64,000 nt of DNA from Gordionus sp. m RMFG-2023 (Eukaryota; Nematomorpha; Gordioida; Chordodea; Parachordodidae), in the NCBI RefSeq assembly GCF_954871325.1, contig NC_088776.1:55136569-55200568 (forward strand). Direction: 5' to 3'. Position numbers and translations under genes: made by a program. Of this stretch, positions 1 through 11,357 are shown one piece after another. Numbering within the stretch: position 1 is the stretch's first letter; each line of letters opens with the position of its first letter. Below the pieces are notes generated by a model. It was given only the letters and a program-made list of their open reading frames with translations. It searched no databases and was not told the origin of the DNA.

Positions 1-2190
1 TGTTTCAATTAGAGTTATTATCTTCTTATGTTGTAGCTAGAGATTGAGTTTGGAAATTTTAGTTGTTACTTACGATACTCAGATTGGATTACTTGTCTAT
101 TCATGTCAGTATATGGTACATACCTTTAATGTAGCCTTTGGGTTTAAGTAGTTAAGCTTTGTCGGGGATAAGCTTTGACAGAGTCAACAGTATGCTGTCT
201 CGGCTGGAGTTATTAGTCTCTTAGCTTGTAGCTGCAGAGAAATGTGGTGGAAAGTTTGGCATTTGAGTTGCTTAACTTCAATCCTCACGACTTTCAGCTA
301 CTTGTCTATTAATGTCAGGCTTTGGTACACGGCTTTGAGTAGCGTATTGTCAGGCCCTTGAATTTGGGTGGTTAAGCTTTTGACGGGGTTCACAGTATGC
401 TGTCTCGGCTAGAATTATCGTTACTTGTCTATTCATGTCAGGCTATGGTACATGACTTTGAGTAGCGTATTGTCAGGCCCTTGAATTTGGGTGGTTAAGC
501 TTTGACGGGGTTCACAGTATGCTGTCTCGGCTAGAGTTATCGTTACTTGTCTATTCATGTCAGGCTATGGTACATGGCTTTGAGTAGCGTATTGTCAGGC
601 CCTTGAATTTGGGTGGTTAAGCTTTGACGGGGTTCACAGTATGCTGTCTCGGCTAGAGTTATAGTTACTTGTCTATTCATGTCAGGCTATGGTACATGAC
701 TTTGAGTAGCGTATTGTCAGGCCCTTGAATTTGGGTGGTTAAGCTTTGACGGGGTTCACAGTATGCTGTCTCGGCTGGAGTTATTGGCCTCATAGATTAA
801 AGCTGCAAAGAAATGTGGGGGAAAGGTTGCTTAACTTCGATCCTCACAACTTTACGTTACTTGTCTATACATATCAGGCTATGGTACTTGGCTTTGAGTA
901 GCTTATTGTCAGGTCCTTGATTTTGGGTGGTAAGCTTTGACGGGGTTAACAGTATGCTGTCTCGGCTGGAGTTATTAGCCTCATAGATTGTAGCTGCAGA
1001 GAAATGTGGTGGAAAGTTAAGACATGTCAGTTGCTTAACTTCGATTCTCACAACTTTGCATTACTTATCTATTCATGTAAGGCTATGGTACATGGCTTTG
1101 AGTAGCGTATTGGAAAGCTCCTGGTTAGCTAAGCTTCAGGAATAGTTTGAGTCCAGCCTTGAATTGCTGGTCCTTTAGCTGCAGGGTAATGAGGTAAGGT
1201 TTAGAAATTTTTGATGCTTAACATGGATCCTCATGACGGATTAGTTCATATCAGGCTCTTATACTCTGTCTACTTATAGTTTTATATTTAAATTGTAATT
1301 TGCTCTTAATATTTGTTGTTGAGCTAAAAATGACATTTGAGTTGATTAACTTCGAACTACTAGATTTTGGTTACTTGTTTATGTCTATTTTTGCTTTAGT
1401 AATTAGCTCTGAGTTGTCTATAGGAGAATTCTTTGCTTTGAGTGGCGTGTAGCTTTGATATGGGTTAATATTTTGAGTTGCTTAGCATTTTGTATTTTCA
1501 AAGAGTTTATTTTGCTATGCTATATTGTTTAGTTTTGATCTTTGAGTTACTAATTTTTTTAGGCTGTTTCGAGATTTATCGTCATGGGTTTATTTCATAA
1601 GTTTCTTAGCCAAACATACTTTTAGATTTTATATTGCAGTTGTGTCTTACCATCTTCGTTATTTTGCTATACTTCTATGAATTTTGACCTTGGCTCTGTG
1701 TAGTTAGTTTTAAATTATTTCGCTTTTCGCTCATTCATGGGTTGGTTTATTCTGGCATTTGAGTTGATTAACCTTGAACCTCTTAGTTTTGGGTACACCT
1801 ATTTATTCATAACTTGGCTCTAATTGGTACTGAGTTGCTTTTAACAGAACTATTTTTTTAAAGCGGTTAAGTTTTGAGTTGCTTGGATTTGTGTGAGGCT
1901 AAGTTTCATGTAGCACATATATTTGTTATGCTTATTAAGTTTTGGCTCTGTGTAGTTTGAATTGATTTAGCTTTTACGTGAGTTAATATTTTGAGTTGCT
2001 TAGCATTTTGTTAATTTGCTAAAAATTCTTTTTGCTATCATATGTTGTGTAGGTTTAAGAGTTGAGTTACCTATTCTAAGTTACAAAGTGTCTCGTGGAT
2101 TTATTTTTTGAGTTATTTATTATTTTGCTACTTTGTTAAGATTTACTCCATTATATGCTGCCTTGGTCCACCTTAACCTCTAAGTTAAAT
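1..2190 (+). repeat. Tandem array of ~200-bp units and 122-bp deleted units (left)
   Basis: The landmark TTACTTGTCTATTCATGTCA recurs at about 91, 298, 421, 543, 665, 857 and 1,061 (with small variants). Spacing is about 200 bp for the full unit and 122-123 bp for a shorter unit that lacks the part with CTGCAGAGAAATGTGG. The short units are tandem and almost identical, so they amplified recently. From about 1,100 to 2,190 the repeats fade into degenerate units rich in TTGAGTTGCTTAGC-like words. No plausible protein; a 64-codon open frame at 857-1,051 is only a product of the repeat. Confidence 0.85.
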
Positions 2191-4404
2191 TCAAGTTATT
2201 TTTAAATTTAATATTGAAACTATAAATTAAAACCATTTATGAGAATAAAGCCAAATTTTTATTCAAGTAAATTTGCATTTTTATATATATTTTTTTAGAA
2301 TTCTTCTTTCATATCTTTCTTTCTCTCCTCTATTTCTTTCTTCTTTTATTCGATCTTTCTTTTCATTCTATGCTCCTCTAAAATCCATCTCCCACCTTCA
2401 CGCGGTGGGGAGTGAACAGCATAGCTGACTAACGGGGGCTCTGGTATTTATTAAATGTGAATATTTAATGGTATATTTATAATATGCAAAGTTTCGTGGA
2501 AGATAATATTTTTAATTCAAAATATTTATCCATTTATTACATTTTTAAATATTTGCGATTGCAGAATATATATATATTATAACTTATAATATCAAAGAGC
2601 ATTAAATACTTAAAAAAAATATCCCTTTTTCCCTTCATTATCCAATATATATAAGGACCACAACCAGGCTTGTCATAATATCCTTTACATGCCTATTTTT
2701 AATTTTATATTTAATTACATTATAAAATTTAATACCAAGATATCTTCAGAGAGCGTTACACATAGCTTCTATTGTTTTACAAATAAAATATTTTATATAT
2801 AAGTTAATTTACCTCTTAAACTTTTTGCTTTCACTATTATTATCTCTCAGAACTATTAATCTTTTTTGTTATCTAAAGAGTAGTTTGAGATTGAAAAACT
2901 CTATTTTAAATGTTCAACTTAATTCTTTCATTGCCTCATCTTTTCATTCGTCTTAAAATTAATCTCCTTTCTTCATTATCTAATAAATATAAAATAAAGA
3001 GTAAAATATTTTTTAATTAAATATACTTTGAGTTTTAACAAATAAGTTTCGTAAACTGGTTTGAACCTAAGAAATTTTCTTAAGAAGAGGTATAGTAAAT
3101 TAAATTTAAAAATGAGTAATATTACTGGCTAGCATAAATCATAATATTAGATTGGATTTATTATATTTTCAATTAATAAATGATTTTACAAGTATTTTAA
3201 ATAATATTTTTTGCTTTATTTAATTAAGATTATAAAATAACTTGATAAAAATTAATCAACTGTTAATTTAGACATTATTAATTACGCATTCAAATACTTT
3301 TTATTTGTCATATAATATGTCATATTTAGTATCTATTTATCAGTAACGAAGCGTCAAGTCTACTAGAGAAGCAATCGAAAAATTATTTTTATTTATTAGT
3401 CAAACCATAAAAAATTAAGATTTATAAATAAGTAGAATTCGTCATTGTTTCTGAGTAAAATGATCAAGTACTGAATTATAAAAGTTATTGCTAGATTTTA
3501 AATTTTTTAATAAGTTTTTTTAAACCGAAATCAAAAATAGATTTAAAATTAAAAATTTTTTTTACATTAAACTTATAATTTATTTATTAAAAGTTAGTGG
3601 AATATCTATAAAATTATTTTACAAAATTCTAAATATTTTTATTTGCTAAACATAATTTTGTGCATCAATGGTTTTATAATTATTGGGCGTCATGGTTAAG
3701 CAAGGAATTAAAAATTCCTTTGCATGATAAAAATATCCTTCTGCACTGATAACTATAGATATAAATGGGAAAAAAATAATATTTATTTTTTATATATAAG
3801 TTTTAATATTATAATTTTTTTTTAGTCTTTATATTTTTACAATATATATTTATTTGAATTTTATGCTCATACATATGAGGAAATATTTTCACTTAAATAT
3901 TTGTATTTTTTAAATAAAAAAGCGTTATATAAAAGTATATCAAAATATATTTTATAAAGTATCTATAAATAGATATCTCTGAAATAGTATATAAATACTT
4001 TTTATCGATTCTGTCTTAATATATTTTCAATATAAATACAATTATCAAACATAAATTATTGCAAATATTGTTAAGCTATCTAACTTTGGCCAGCTCTAAA
4101 ACGGCTTAGCCAAGTTTTTACTCTAAAAAAATAGTCTTTATCATTAAATAAATTTTTTAAGGGATAATCTTGACCCCGGCAGACGGAATTAGTCAAAGTT
4201 AGTGATTTAACACACAAATTATTGCTTTTACAAAAGAAAAATTAAAAAAAAAAAATTTCTCTTTTATTTATTAAAAAAATAAGCATTTTTTTATTTGCTT
4301 CCCCAATTCTGATTTTTTTTAGTAAAATTACATAACAAATTCGCATGATTTTTTCTTTATTTATTTAAAAAAAATAAGCAATATTAAATTTGCTTCCCTC
4401 ATGT
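2191..4404. other. Non-coding arm sequence
   Basis: Very AT-rich, no credible gene. A GC-richer block at about 2,380-2,450 (CCCACCTTCACGCGGTGGGG and AACGGGGGCTCTGG) is strictly conserved in the right arm at about 13,530-13,600; its role is unknown. Confidence 0.6.
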
Positions 4405-5099
4405 CAGAGACCTGCAGAACCATTTGCACGGCCCGGCCTGGATTTTTTTTAGGTCCGGCTCGGAATTTTTTAAAATTATATTCGACCTGGTATATACAAA
4501 AAATTTACCTATTCGGTATTTTATCATATTTTTCGGTGAGTATTATTATTTAATAAGCAAGCATATTATCTAATGTTGTTAAACGGCTCGTTTTGAGCCC
4601 ATTTTTAAAAATGGCTAACTCAATATTTACACCAGATAAATATTGACTAAGCCTCAAAATTTCTAACTATATGTCTAGACCTTTTCTCCTTCTATGAACA
4701 AAATATCAGTCTTGCGTAATATTTTTCTGGATAAAATAATTGTTAGCCGTTTTTAAAAATTTTAACAACATTACACATATTTTATTTTATTCTAAACAGA
4801 TATTTAATATATTACAAATTGATATTATAAAAAATTATAAAATAATGTATTTATCACCTATTATCCTTTGCGTATTTATTCATGGTAGGAAAACTTTAAT
4901 TATATTATATATTAGATTCTATGAGTGTTAGCTAGTGTTCCTTCACCCAACATTATATTAATCATAACTACTTATAATCATTATAACCATATCTAATTGA
5001 CGAATATAATAATTCATGTTGTAAAATTTTTTAATAGAATTTACTTCCCGGCCCGGGTATTTATAAAAAAAATTTCCGGGCCGGGCCTGCAGGTCTCTG
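4405..5099 (+). mobile_element. hAT-type MITE, left-arm copy
   Basis: Terminal inverted repeats CAGAGACCTGCAG(G/A) with GC-rich subterminal CCCGGCCCGG; 695 bp; no transposase. Flanks are CCTCATGT on the left and CCTCGTAT on the right, an 8-bp target duplication with two differences. The right-arm copy shows it perfectly. CAG-type ends and 8-bp duplications are hallmarks of hAT elements. A second palindromic MITE is nested inside at 4,577-4,767. Related GC-rich remnants occur near 25,509, 32,260, 49,645 and 51,840. Confidence 0.82.
4577..4767 (+). mobile_element. Palindromic MITE nested in hAT MITE (left arm)
   Basis: Ends TGTTAAACGGCTCGTTTTGA and an inverted degenerate TTTTAACA. The interior has AAAATGGCTAACTCAATATTT opposite TTGTTAGCCGTTTT, the signature of the family seen clearly at 42,370-42,583. 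No open frame. Left-arm partner of 10,992-11,183. No clear target duplication here. Confidence 0.7.
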
Positions 5100-5322
5100 C
5101 CTCGTATTTTATTTAACGTAGTAAATATAATAGTAAATTTTTTAACATAGTAAAAATAATAGTAATATTTTTACTTTATAAAAATTATATCAATTTTCTT
5201 TCCGGTCATGGGTTACTTTATTTGAATATTTACTGATATGATATGTTGTCAAAATGTAGTAGCAAATAATTAAATTTTGTTAAAAGTAAAATAAATAACG
5301 GTGAAAAATGTAGAAATAGAAT

Positions 5323-5951
5323 TTACGGGAAAGGATGGGAGATAAAAAAAGGAAGCTTGGAAAATGGAAGATTATTCAATGGATAAGATGAATAGATAGT
5401 TAAAGCAATGATACCGAAGGTGGTAAGAATGGGAGCAGGGCATGGGTATGAATAAGAAAAAGGGTCTAATGAACTGTACTTTATGAGTTTTCCAAGATTC
5501 TGCGAGGGCGAGGGCTTCGTAATGGTTAGATGGTGCTTTTGGGTCAATGTAGGTGAAGTCCCAAACTAGGGGCTGACCCTTGACCAGGGGATCAAGGACA
5601 TTCTAGTCGGTTCTAAAAATCCGGTTGGTTCTAGTCTAGATGGATTACCTCCTGATTTGAGGGCGCGTAAAATGATGTCGTTGCATTTGGTGTGCTGTGA
5701 AAAACGGCCACGACAAAAGTGGCAATGGAGGCAGTGTCTACCCTTACTGTCGACATTGGTTTCACAATGTTTGCATTGGTATGGAAGAACAATTTTGCAA
5801 TTGAGCCGTAGTCCAATATTAACAGTTTTGTTTAAAAAAGCTTTAATTTTTTTTTGGCAGTTGAGTCTGAAGACACTTGAAACGACAGAGGATATTAAAA
5901 AAATCTCAGAGTTTTATTCTGATGAATTATCAGAATCGTATGATAAGTTCA
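5323..5951 (-). pseudogene. LINE restriction-like endonuclease fragment (left arm)
   Basis: Minus-strand counterpart of 9,731-10,390. The encoded pieces (Cys/His cluster, LEPTG-like motif, WDFT, KYSSL) match the C-terminal PD-(D/E)XK-type endonuclease region of LINEs of the R2/NeSL kind or a relative. It is broken between frames and lacks about 103 bp that the right arm keeps, so it is dead. No reverse transcriptase is seen nearby. Confidence 0.5.
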
Positions 5952-6628
5952 CTTTATGAAGTATAATTTTGGTATAAAAATTTTGACAGAATAGAGTACT
6001 CTTGAGAACAAGAAATGCTTTGCAGGCCCTTTCCATGATGTAATTGCACTTTAGATTCCCTGCCTAATATCAAAACATTACTTTTTATTTTAGCTACCTT
6101 ACCGATTAGCACCTGACTAATGAAAGGTTATTTCAACTGTGAAAAGGTTAAAAACCTTATTAAGAAATAACACCGGGTGAAAGCCGTTTAAATGGATTAG
6201 CAATTTTAAATATTTATTCTAAATAAAAATTTGATTCAAGATGAATTAGTTAAATCTCAGAGAAAAGTAGACCTCTCTTTATAAATTCAAATCATAAAAT
6301 TGCTATATTTTTAATATAATCTATATATAATTTCTACATTTTGAAATTTATTTTATTGTATATTATCATTAAAATAAATACATAGTTAAATAGGGGTGCT
6401 ATTTATTATACTAAAGTTTTAATAATAAATAAAATCTATAATGAAATTCATTGCAAACTTTTGTTATATGCAAAAATTTAATCAAAATAATTATTTTTTA
6501 TCATAGAATAAGATATATTGAGTGATCATAAAAAATGGGAGGTTGTGTGGGGCGATTTTTTACTTCTTTCTACACCGAATGGATTGAATTAATTTACAAC
6601 ATTGGTAAAATTTTCAGAATAATGCTTT

Positions 6629-6806
6629 CAGTGGCGTAATAATCATAAATTTGGCCAAAATTATGTTACTAATATATTTTTCATTTATGCTGACTACGAT
6701 AGTGGTTAGACACTAATAAGGCACAAAATATTGGTAAATTTTTAAAAAATGGTTTGGGGGCGAAGGCCCTAAAAAATTTAATGGATAAATCCAGGCTACG
6801 CCACTG
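6629..6806 (+). mobile_element. CAGTGGCGTA-ended MITE (left arm)
   Basis: 178 bp bounded by CAGTGGCGTA and TACGCCACTG, non-coding, with a G-rich block (GGTTTGGGGGCGAAGGCCC) near one end. Flanks AATGCTTT and GCGCTTGT are only loosely similar, so the target duplication is unclear. An unpaired end of the same kind occurs at 23,093 followed by a G run. Confidence 0.65.
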
Positions 6807-7151
6807 GCGCTTGTGCTATTAATATAAGAAGTAAAAATCAACTATATGTTGAACAATATTTATGGTTAAAAGAAATCGTTGATGACATTCCAAATATTCT
6901 GAGTCAATATAAGTGTATATAAAATTAATATATTTTAAATGCCATCTTAATAGAAGATATTTTTAAATTTAAAAATTATTTTATAAAAATTTAGCATCAT
7001 TTATGTAAATTATTCCTATTTTTATATTATATCTATTACAATTTTATTATATAACAAATATAATAATTTATATATATTTTATGGAAAATTATCTTCTAAA
7101 TAAAAGATATTATTGGTTTTCCAACTGTTTATTAAATATAATCTGATTTAC

Positions 7152-8455
7152 AACCACGGTTGCTCATTTGACCGGTCAAATATTTCGGTCAATTGACTGA
7201 TAATTGACAGGTAAATACGGTTAAATATGGTCAAATTCAAATATATGTTTTTAAAGTCTAATGAACCTATAATATTATTTTAAATTCATTGCCATTCAAT
7301 AACTAACGTTTATTCTCTGTAGAGAGTCTTGTTCTGACTCATATTCAATATTATCATTTTCTTTAATATTTTTAATCAATTTTCTGATGTCGAGATCTTC
7401 GATTTCCTATTTTCAAAAGAATTTTAACCCAAATCGACCTATTTCTTTAGAAGAACTAGGAATGGTTAGTCTTTATTGGCATGATGGCAAAGTTTAATCT
7501 ATTAACCTAGGTCGGACTTGAGTGTTTCTTATGGAAATTACTGTTTTCCACATAATTTCTATTAAACATGCTGATTTTGCTTCTGAAATTAATTATATTA
7601 CTTAAAATATTTTGTCATCACAACCTTGTAAAATGGTTAATTTTGAATTATATCATATACTTCATTGAATTCACTACTAGTGAAATGCTCTTCTTGATAT
7701 TGAGGACCCAAAAATAAGCAACATTGTGATCACATGTATTATCGTTTTTTCCTGTTTTAAACATATTTTTAATTTTTTTTCTTTAGATTTTTTTAGAGCA
7801 TTTGACCGTATTTAAAAATTAAAAATATGTTTAAAACAGGAAAACGATAATACATGTGATCACAATGTTGTTTATTTTTTGGGTCCCATTATCAAGAGGA
7901 GCATCTCACTAGTAGTGAATTCAATGAAGTATATGATATAATTCAAGAATTAACCATTTTACAAGGTTGTGATGACCAAAATATTTTAAGTAATTTAATT
8001 AATTTCAGAAGCAAAATCAGCATGTTTAATAGAAATTATGTGGAAAACAGTAATTTCCATAAGAAACAATCAATTCCGACCTCAAGTTAATAAATTAAAC
8101 TTTGCCATCATGCCCATTAAGAGACTGACAATTCCTAGTTCTTCTAAAGAAATAGGTCGATTTGGGTAAAAATTCTTTTGAAATAAAAACTCGAAAGATC
8201 TCGACATCAGGAAAATTGATTAAAAAATATTAAAGAAAATGATAATATTGAATATGAGTCAGAACAAGACTCTGCTACAGAGAGATAAACGTTAGTTATT
8301 GAATGGCAATGAATTTAAAAAATAATATTATGGATTCATTAGACTTTAAAAAACATATATTTGAATTTGACCATATTTAAACCGTATTTGACCTGTCAAT
8401 TATCGGTCAATTGACCGAAACGTATTTGACCGGTCAAATGAGCAACCTTGGTTGT
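7152..8455. repeat. Inner palindrome bounded by GGTTGCTCATTTGACCGGTC
   Basis: The central 1.3 kb starts with GGTTGCTCATTTGACCGGTC (from 7,159) and ends with its inverted copy (to 8,447), with further GGTCAATTGAC palindromes just inside. It may be the original fold-back element around which the rest of the arms grew, or simply the centre of the large palindrome. No coding capacity. Confidence 0.55.
7778..7813. other. Loop between the palindrome arms
   Basis: About 36 unpaired nucleotides separate the arms. The innermost paired stretch is 7,751-7,777 against 7,814-7,840, a 27-bp perfect match. The loop contains a TTTGACCGTATTT segment resembling the TTTGACCGGTC motifs at 7,165-7,190 and 8,425-8,440. 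Confidence 0.85.
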
Positions 8456-8807
8456 AAATAATTGTATCTATATTTAATAAACAGTTGGAAAACCAATAAT
8501 ATCTTTTATTTAGAAAGATAATTTTCCATAAAAATATATATAAATTATTATATTTGTTATATAATAAAATTGTAATAGATATAATATACAAAAATAGGAA
8601 TAATTTACATAAATGATGCTAAATTTTTATAAAATAATTTTTAAATTTAAAAATATCTTCTATTAAGATGGCATTTAAAATATATTAATTTTATATACAC
8701 TTATATTGACTCAGAATATTTGGGAATGTCATCAACGATTTCTTTTAACCATAAATATTGTTCAACATATAGTTGATTTTTACTTCTTATATTAATAGCA
8801 CAAGCAC

Positions 8808-8986
8808 CAGTGGCGTAGCCTGGATTTATCCATTAAATTTTTTTAGGGCCTTCGCCCCCAAACCACATTTTAAAAATTTACCAATATTTTGTGCCTTATT
8901 AGTGTCTAACCACTATCGTAGTCAGCATAAATGAAAAATATATTAGTAACATAATTTTGGCCAAATTTATGATTATTACGCCACTG
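8808..8986 (-). mobile_element. CAGTGGCGTA-ended MITE (right arm)
   Basis: Inverted partner of 6,629-6,806; ends CAGTGGCGTA at 8,808 and TACGCCACTG at 8,986. Confidence 0.65.
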
Positions 8987-9730
8987 AAAGCATTATTCTG
9001 AAAATTTTACCAATTGTAAATTAATTCAATCCATTCGGTGTAGAAAGAAGTAAAAAATCGCCCCACAAACCTCCCATTTTTTATGATCACTCAATATATC
9101 TTATTCTATGATAAAAAATAATTATTTTGATTAAATTTTTGCATATAACAAAAATTTGCAGATAATTTCATTATAGATTTTATTTATTATTAAAACTTTA
9201 GTATAATAAATAGCACCCCTTTATTTAACTATGTATTTATTTTAATGATAATATACAATAAAATAAATTTCAAAATGTAGAAATTATATATAGATTATAT
9301 TAAAAATATAGCAATTTTATGATTTGAATTTATAAAGAGAGGTCTACTTTTCTCTGAGATTTAACTAATTCATCTTGAATCAAATTTTTATTTAGAATAA
9401 ATATTTAAAATTGCTAATCCATTTAAACGGCTTTCACCGTTGCTATTTCTTAATAGGTTTTTAACCTTTTCACAGTTGAAATAACCTTTCATTAGTCATG
9501 AATCGGTAAGGTAGCTAAAATAAAAAGTAATGTTTTGATATTAGGCAGGGAATCTAAAGTGCAATTACACATGGAAAGGGCCTGCAAAGCATTTTTTGTT
9601 CTCAAAGAGTACTCTATTCTGTCAAAATTTTTATACCAAAATTATACATCATAAAGTAACTTATCATACGATTCTGATAATTCATCAGAATAAAACTCTG
9701 AGATTTTTTTAATATCCTCTGTCGTTTCAA

Positions 9731-10390
9731 GTGTCTTCAGACTCAACTGCCAAAAAAAAAATTAAAGCTTTTTTAAACAAAACTGTTAATATTGGACTAC
9801 GGCTCAATTGCAAAATTGTTCTTCCATACCAATGCAAACTTTGTGAAACCAATGTCGACAGTAAGGGTAGACACTGCCTCCATTGCCACTTTTGTCGTGG
9901 CCGTTTTTCACAGCACACCAAATGCAACGACATCATTTTACGCGCCCTCAAATCAGGAGGTAATCCATCTAGACTAGAACCAACCGGATTTTTAGAACCG
10001 ATGGAATGTCCTTGATCCCCTGGTCAAGGGGTCAGCTCCTGGTTTGGGACTTCACCTACAATGACCCAAATGCACCATCTAACCATAACGTTGAAGCCCT
10101 CGCCCTCGCAGAATCTCAGGAAAACCATAAAGTACAGTTCCTTAGACCCTTTTTTCTTATTCCTACCCATCGACTGCTCCATTCTCACCACCTTCGGTAG
10201 CAAAGCACAACGTTTTTTCAAAGAATTAGGCAAACGGATCCGCGAAAAAACCGATCAGCCTAAGGAATCCCTCTTCTTACGCCAAAGACTTGCTACCGCC
10301 ATCATTGCTTTAACTATCTATTCATCTTATCCATTGAATAATCTTCCATTTTCCAAGCTTTCTTTTTTTATCTCCCATCCTTTTCCGTAA
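9731..10390 (+). pseudogene. LINE restriction-like endonuclease fragment (right arm)
   Basis: The first segment (9,731-10,015) has a zinc-type cluster, CKLC...HCLHCHFC...H..C, then IILRALKSGG and LEPTG. A shifted frame (10,006-about 10,130) gives SLIPWSRGQLLVWDFT, and a second shift (10,061-10,390) gives KYSSLDPFF, a FKELGKRI helix and ESLFLRQRLATAI. This order (Cys/His cluster, EP.G, RPD-like acidic site, WD.T, K..KYS) is what I know from restriction-like endonuclease domains at the C-terminus of R2/NeSL-type LINEs and similar invertebrate retroelement proteins. At least two frameshifts and no reverse transcriptase: a fossil fragment carried inside the palindrome. Family assignment is from memory of motifs. 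Confidence 0.55.
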
Positions 10391-10660
10391 ATTCTATTTC
10401 TACATTTTTCACCGTTATTTATTTTACTTTTAAAAAAAATATAATTATTTGCTACTACATTTTGACAACATATCATATCAGTAAATATTCAATCATATCA
10501 GTAAAAAGTAACCCATGACCGGAAAGAAAATTGATATAATTATTATAACGTTAAAAATATTAATATTATTTTTACTAACTACGTTAAAAATATTACTATT
10601 ATTTTTACTATGTTAAAAAATTTACTATTATATTTACTACGTTAAATAAAATACATGAGG

Positions 10661-11357
10661 CAGAGACCTGCAGGCCCAGCCCGGAAATTTTTTTTAAAAA
10701 ATACCCGGGCCGAGAAGTAAAATTTTAAAAAATTTTACAACATGAATTATTATATTCGTCAATTAGATATGGTTATAATGATTATAAGTAGTTATGATTA
10801 ATATAATGTTGGGTGAAGGAACACTAGCTAACACTCATAGAATCTAATATATAATATAATTAAAGTTTTCCTACCATGAATAAATACGCAAAGGATAATA
10901 GGTGATAAATACATTATTTTATAATTTTTTATAATATCAATTTGTAATATATTAAATATCTGTTTAGAATAAAATAAAATATGTGTAATGTTGTTAAAAT
11001 TTTTAAAAACGGCTAACAATTATTTTATCCAGAAAAATTATACCCAAGCCTGATAATTTTGTTCATAAAAGGAGAAAAGGTCTAGACATATAGTTAGAAA
11101 TTTTGAGGCTTAGTCAATATTTATCTGGTGTAAATATTGAGTTAGCCATTTTTAAAAATGGGCTCAAAACGAGCCGTTTAACAAACATTAGATAATATGC
11201 TTTGCTTATTAAATAATAATACTCACCGAAAAATAATGATAAAATACCGAATAGATAAATTTTTTGTATATACCAGGTCGAATATAATTTTTAAAAATTC
11301 CGAGCCGGACCTAAAAAAATCCAGGCTGGGCCCTGCAAATGGTTCTGCAGGTCTCTG
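10661..11357 (-). mobile_element. hAT-type MITE, right-arm copy, perfect 8-bp TSD
   Basis: Begins CAGAGACCTGCAGGCCC and ends with the inverted CTGCAGGTCTCTG. It is flanked by ACATGAGG at 10,653-10,660 and at 11,358-11,365, an exact 8-bp duplication. Length 697 bp, no coding capacity. Because the same insertion, with the same duplication sequence, occupies the equivalent spot in the left arm, it was in the sequence before the arms were duplicated, or it was copied across by conversion. Confidence 0.88.
10992..11183 (-). mobile_element. Palindromic MITE nested in hAT MITE (right arm)
   Basis: Inverted partner of 4,577-4,767 inside the right-arm hAT MITE; the GAGCCGTTTAACA end lies at 11,171-11,183. 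Non-coding. Confidence 0.7.

Larger units (their letters stand above)
1..7777 (+). repeat. Left arm of giant inverted repeat
   Basis: The reverse complement of this segment reappears at 7,814-16,140. Paired landmarks: outermost bases 1 and about 16,140; hAT MITE 4,405-5,099 with 10,661-11,357; LINE fragment 5,323-5,951 with 9,731-10,390; inner ends 7,777 with 7,814. Paired coordinates sum to 16,140 outside, about 15,760 midway and 15,591 inside, so the right arm is roughly 550 bp longer through indels. The arms differ by scattered substitutions as well (a few percent by eye, locally more), so this is not a simple sequencing hairpin. The arm is still matched at base 1, so it continues left of the window. 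No intact host gene is seen inside it. Confidence 0.93.

Noticed and set aside
298-860. CRISPR-like array
   Set aside because: The 122-bp units are repeated as whole units with no unique spacers, and the DNA is eukaryotic.
857-1051. 64-codon open frame, and its twin at 15,089-15,283
   Set aside because: It lies wholly within the tandem array and its identical twin simply reflects the inverted arm; no motif, no start context.
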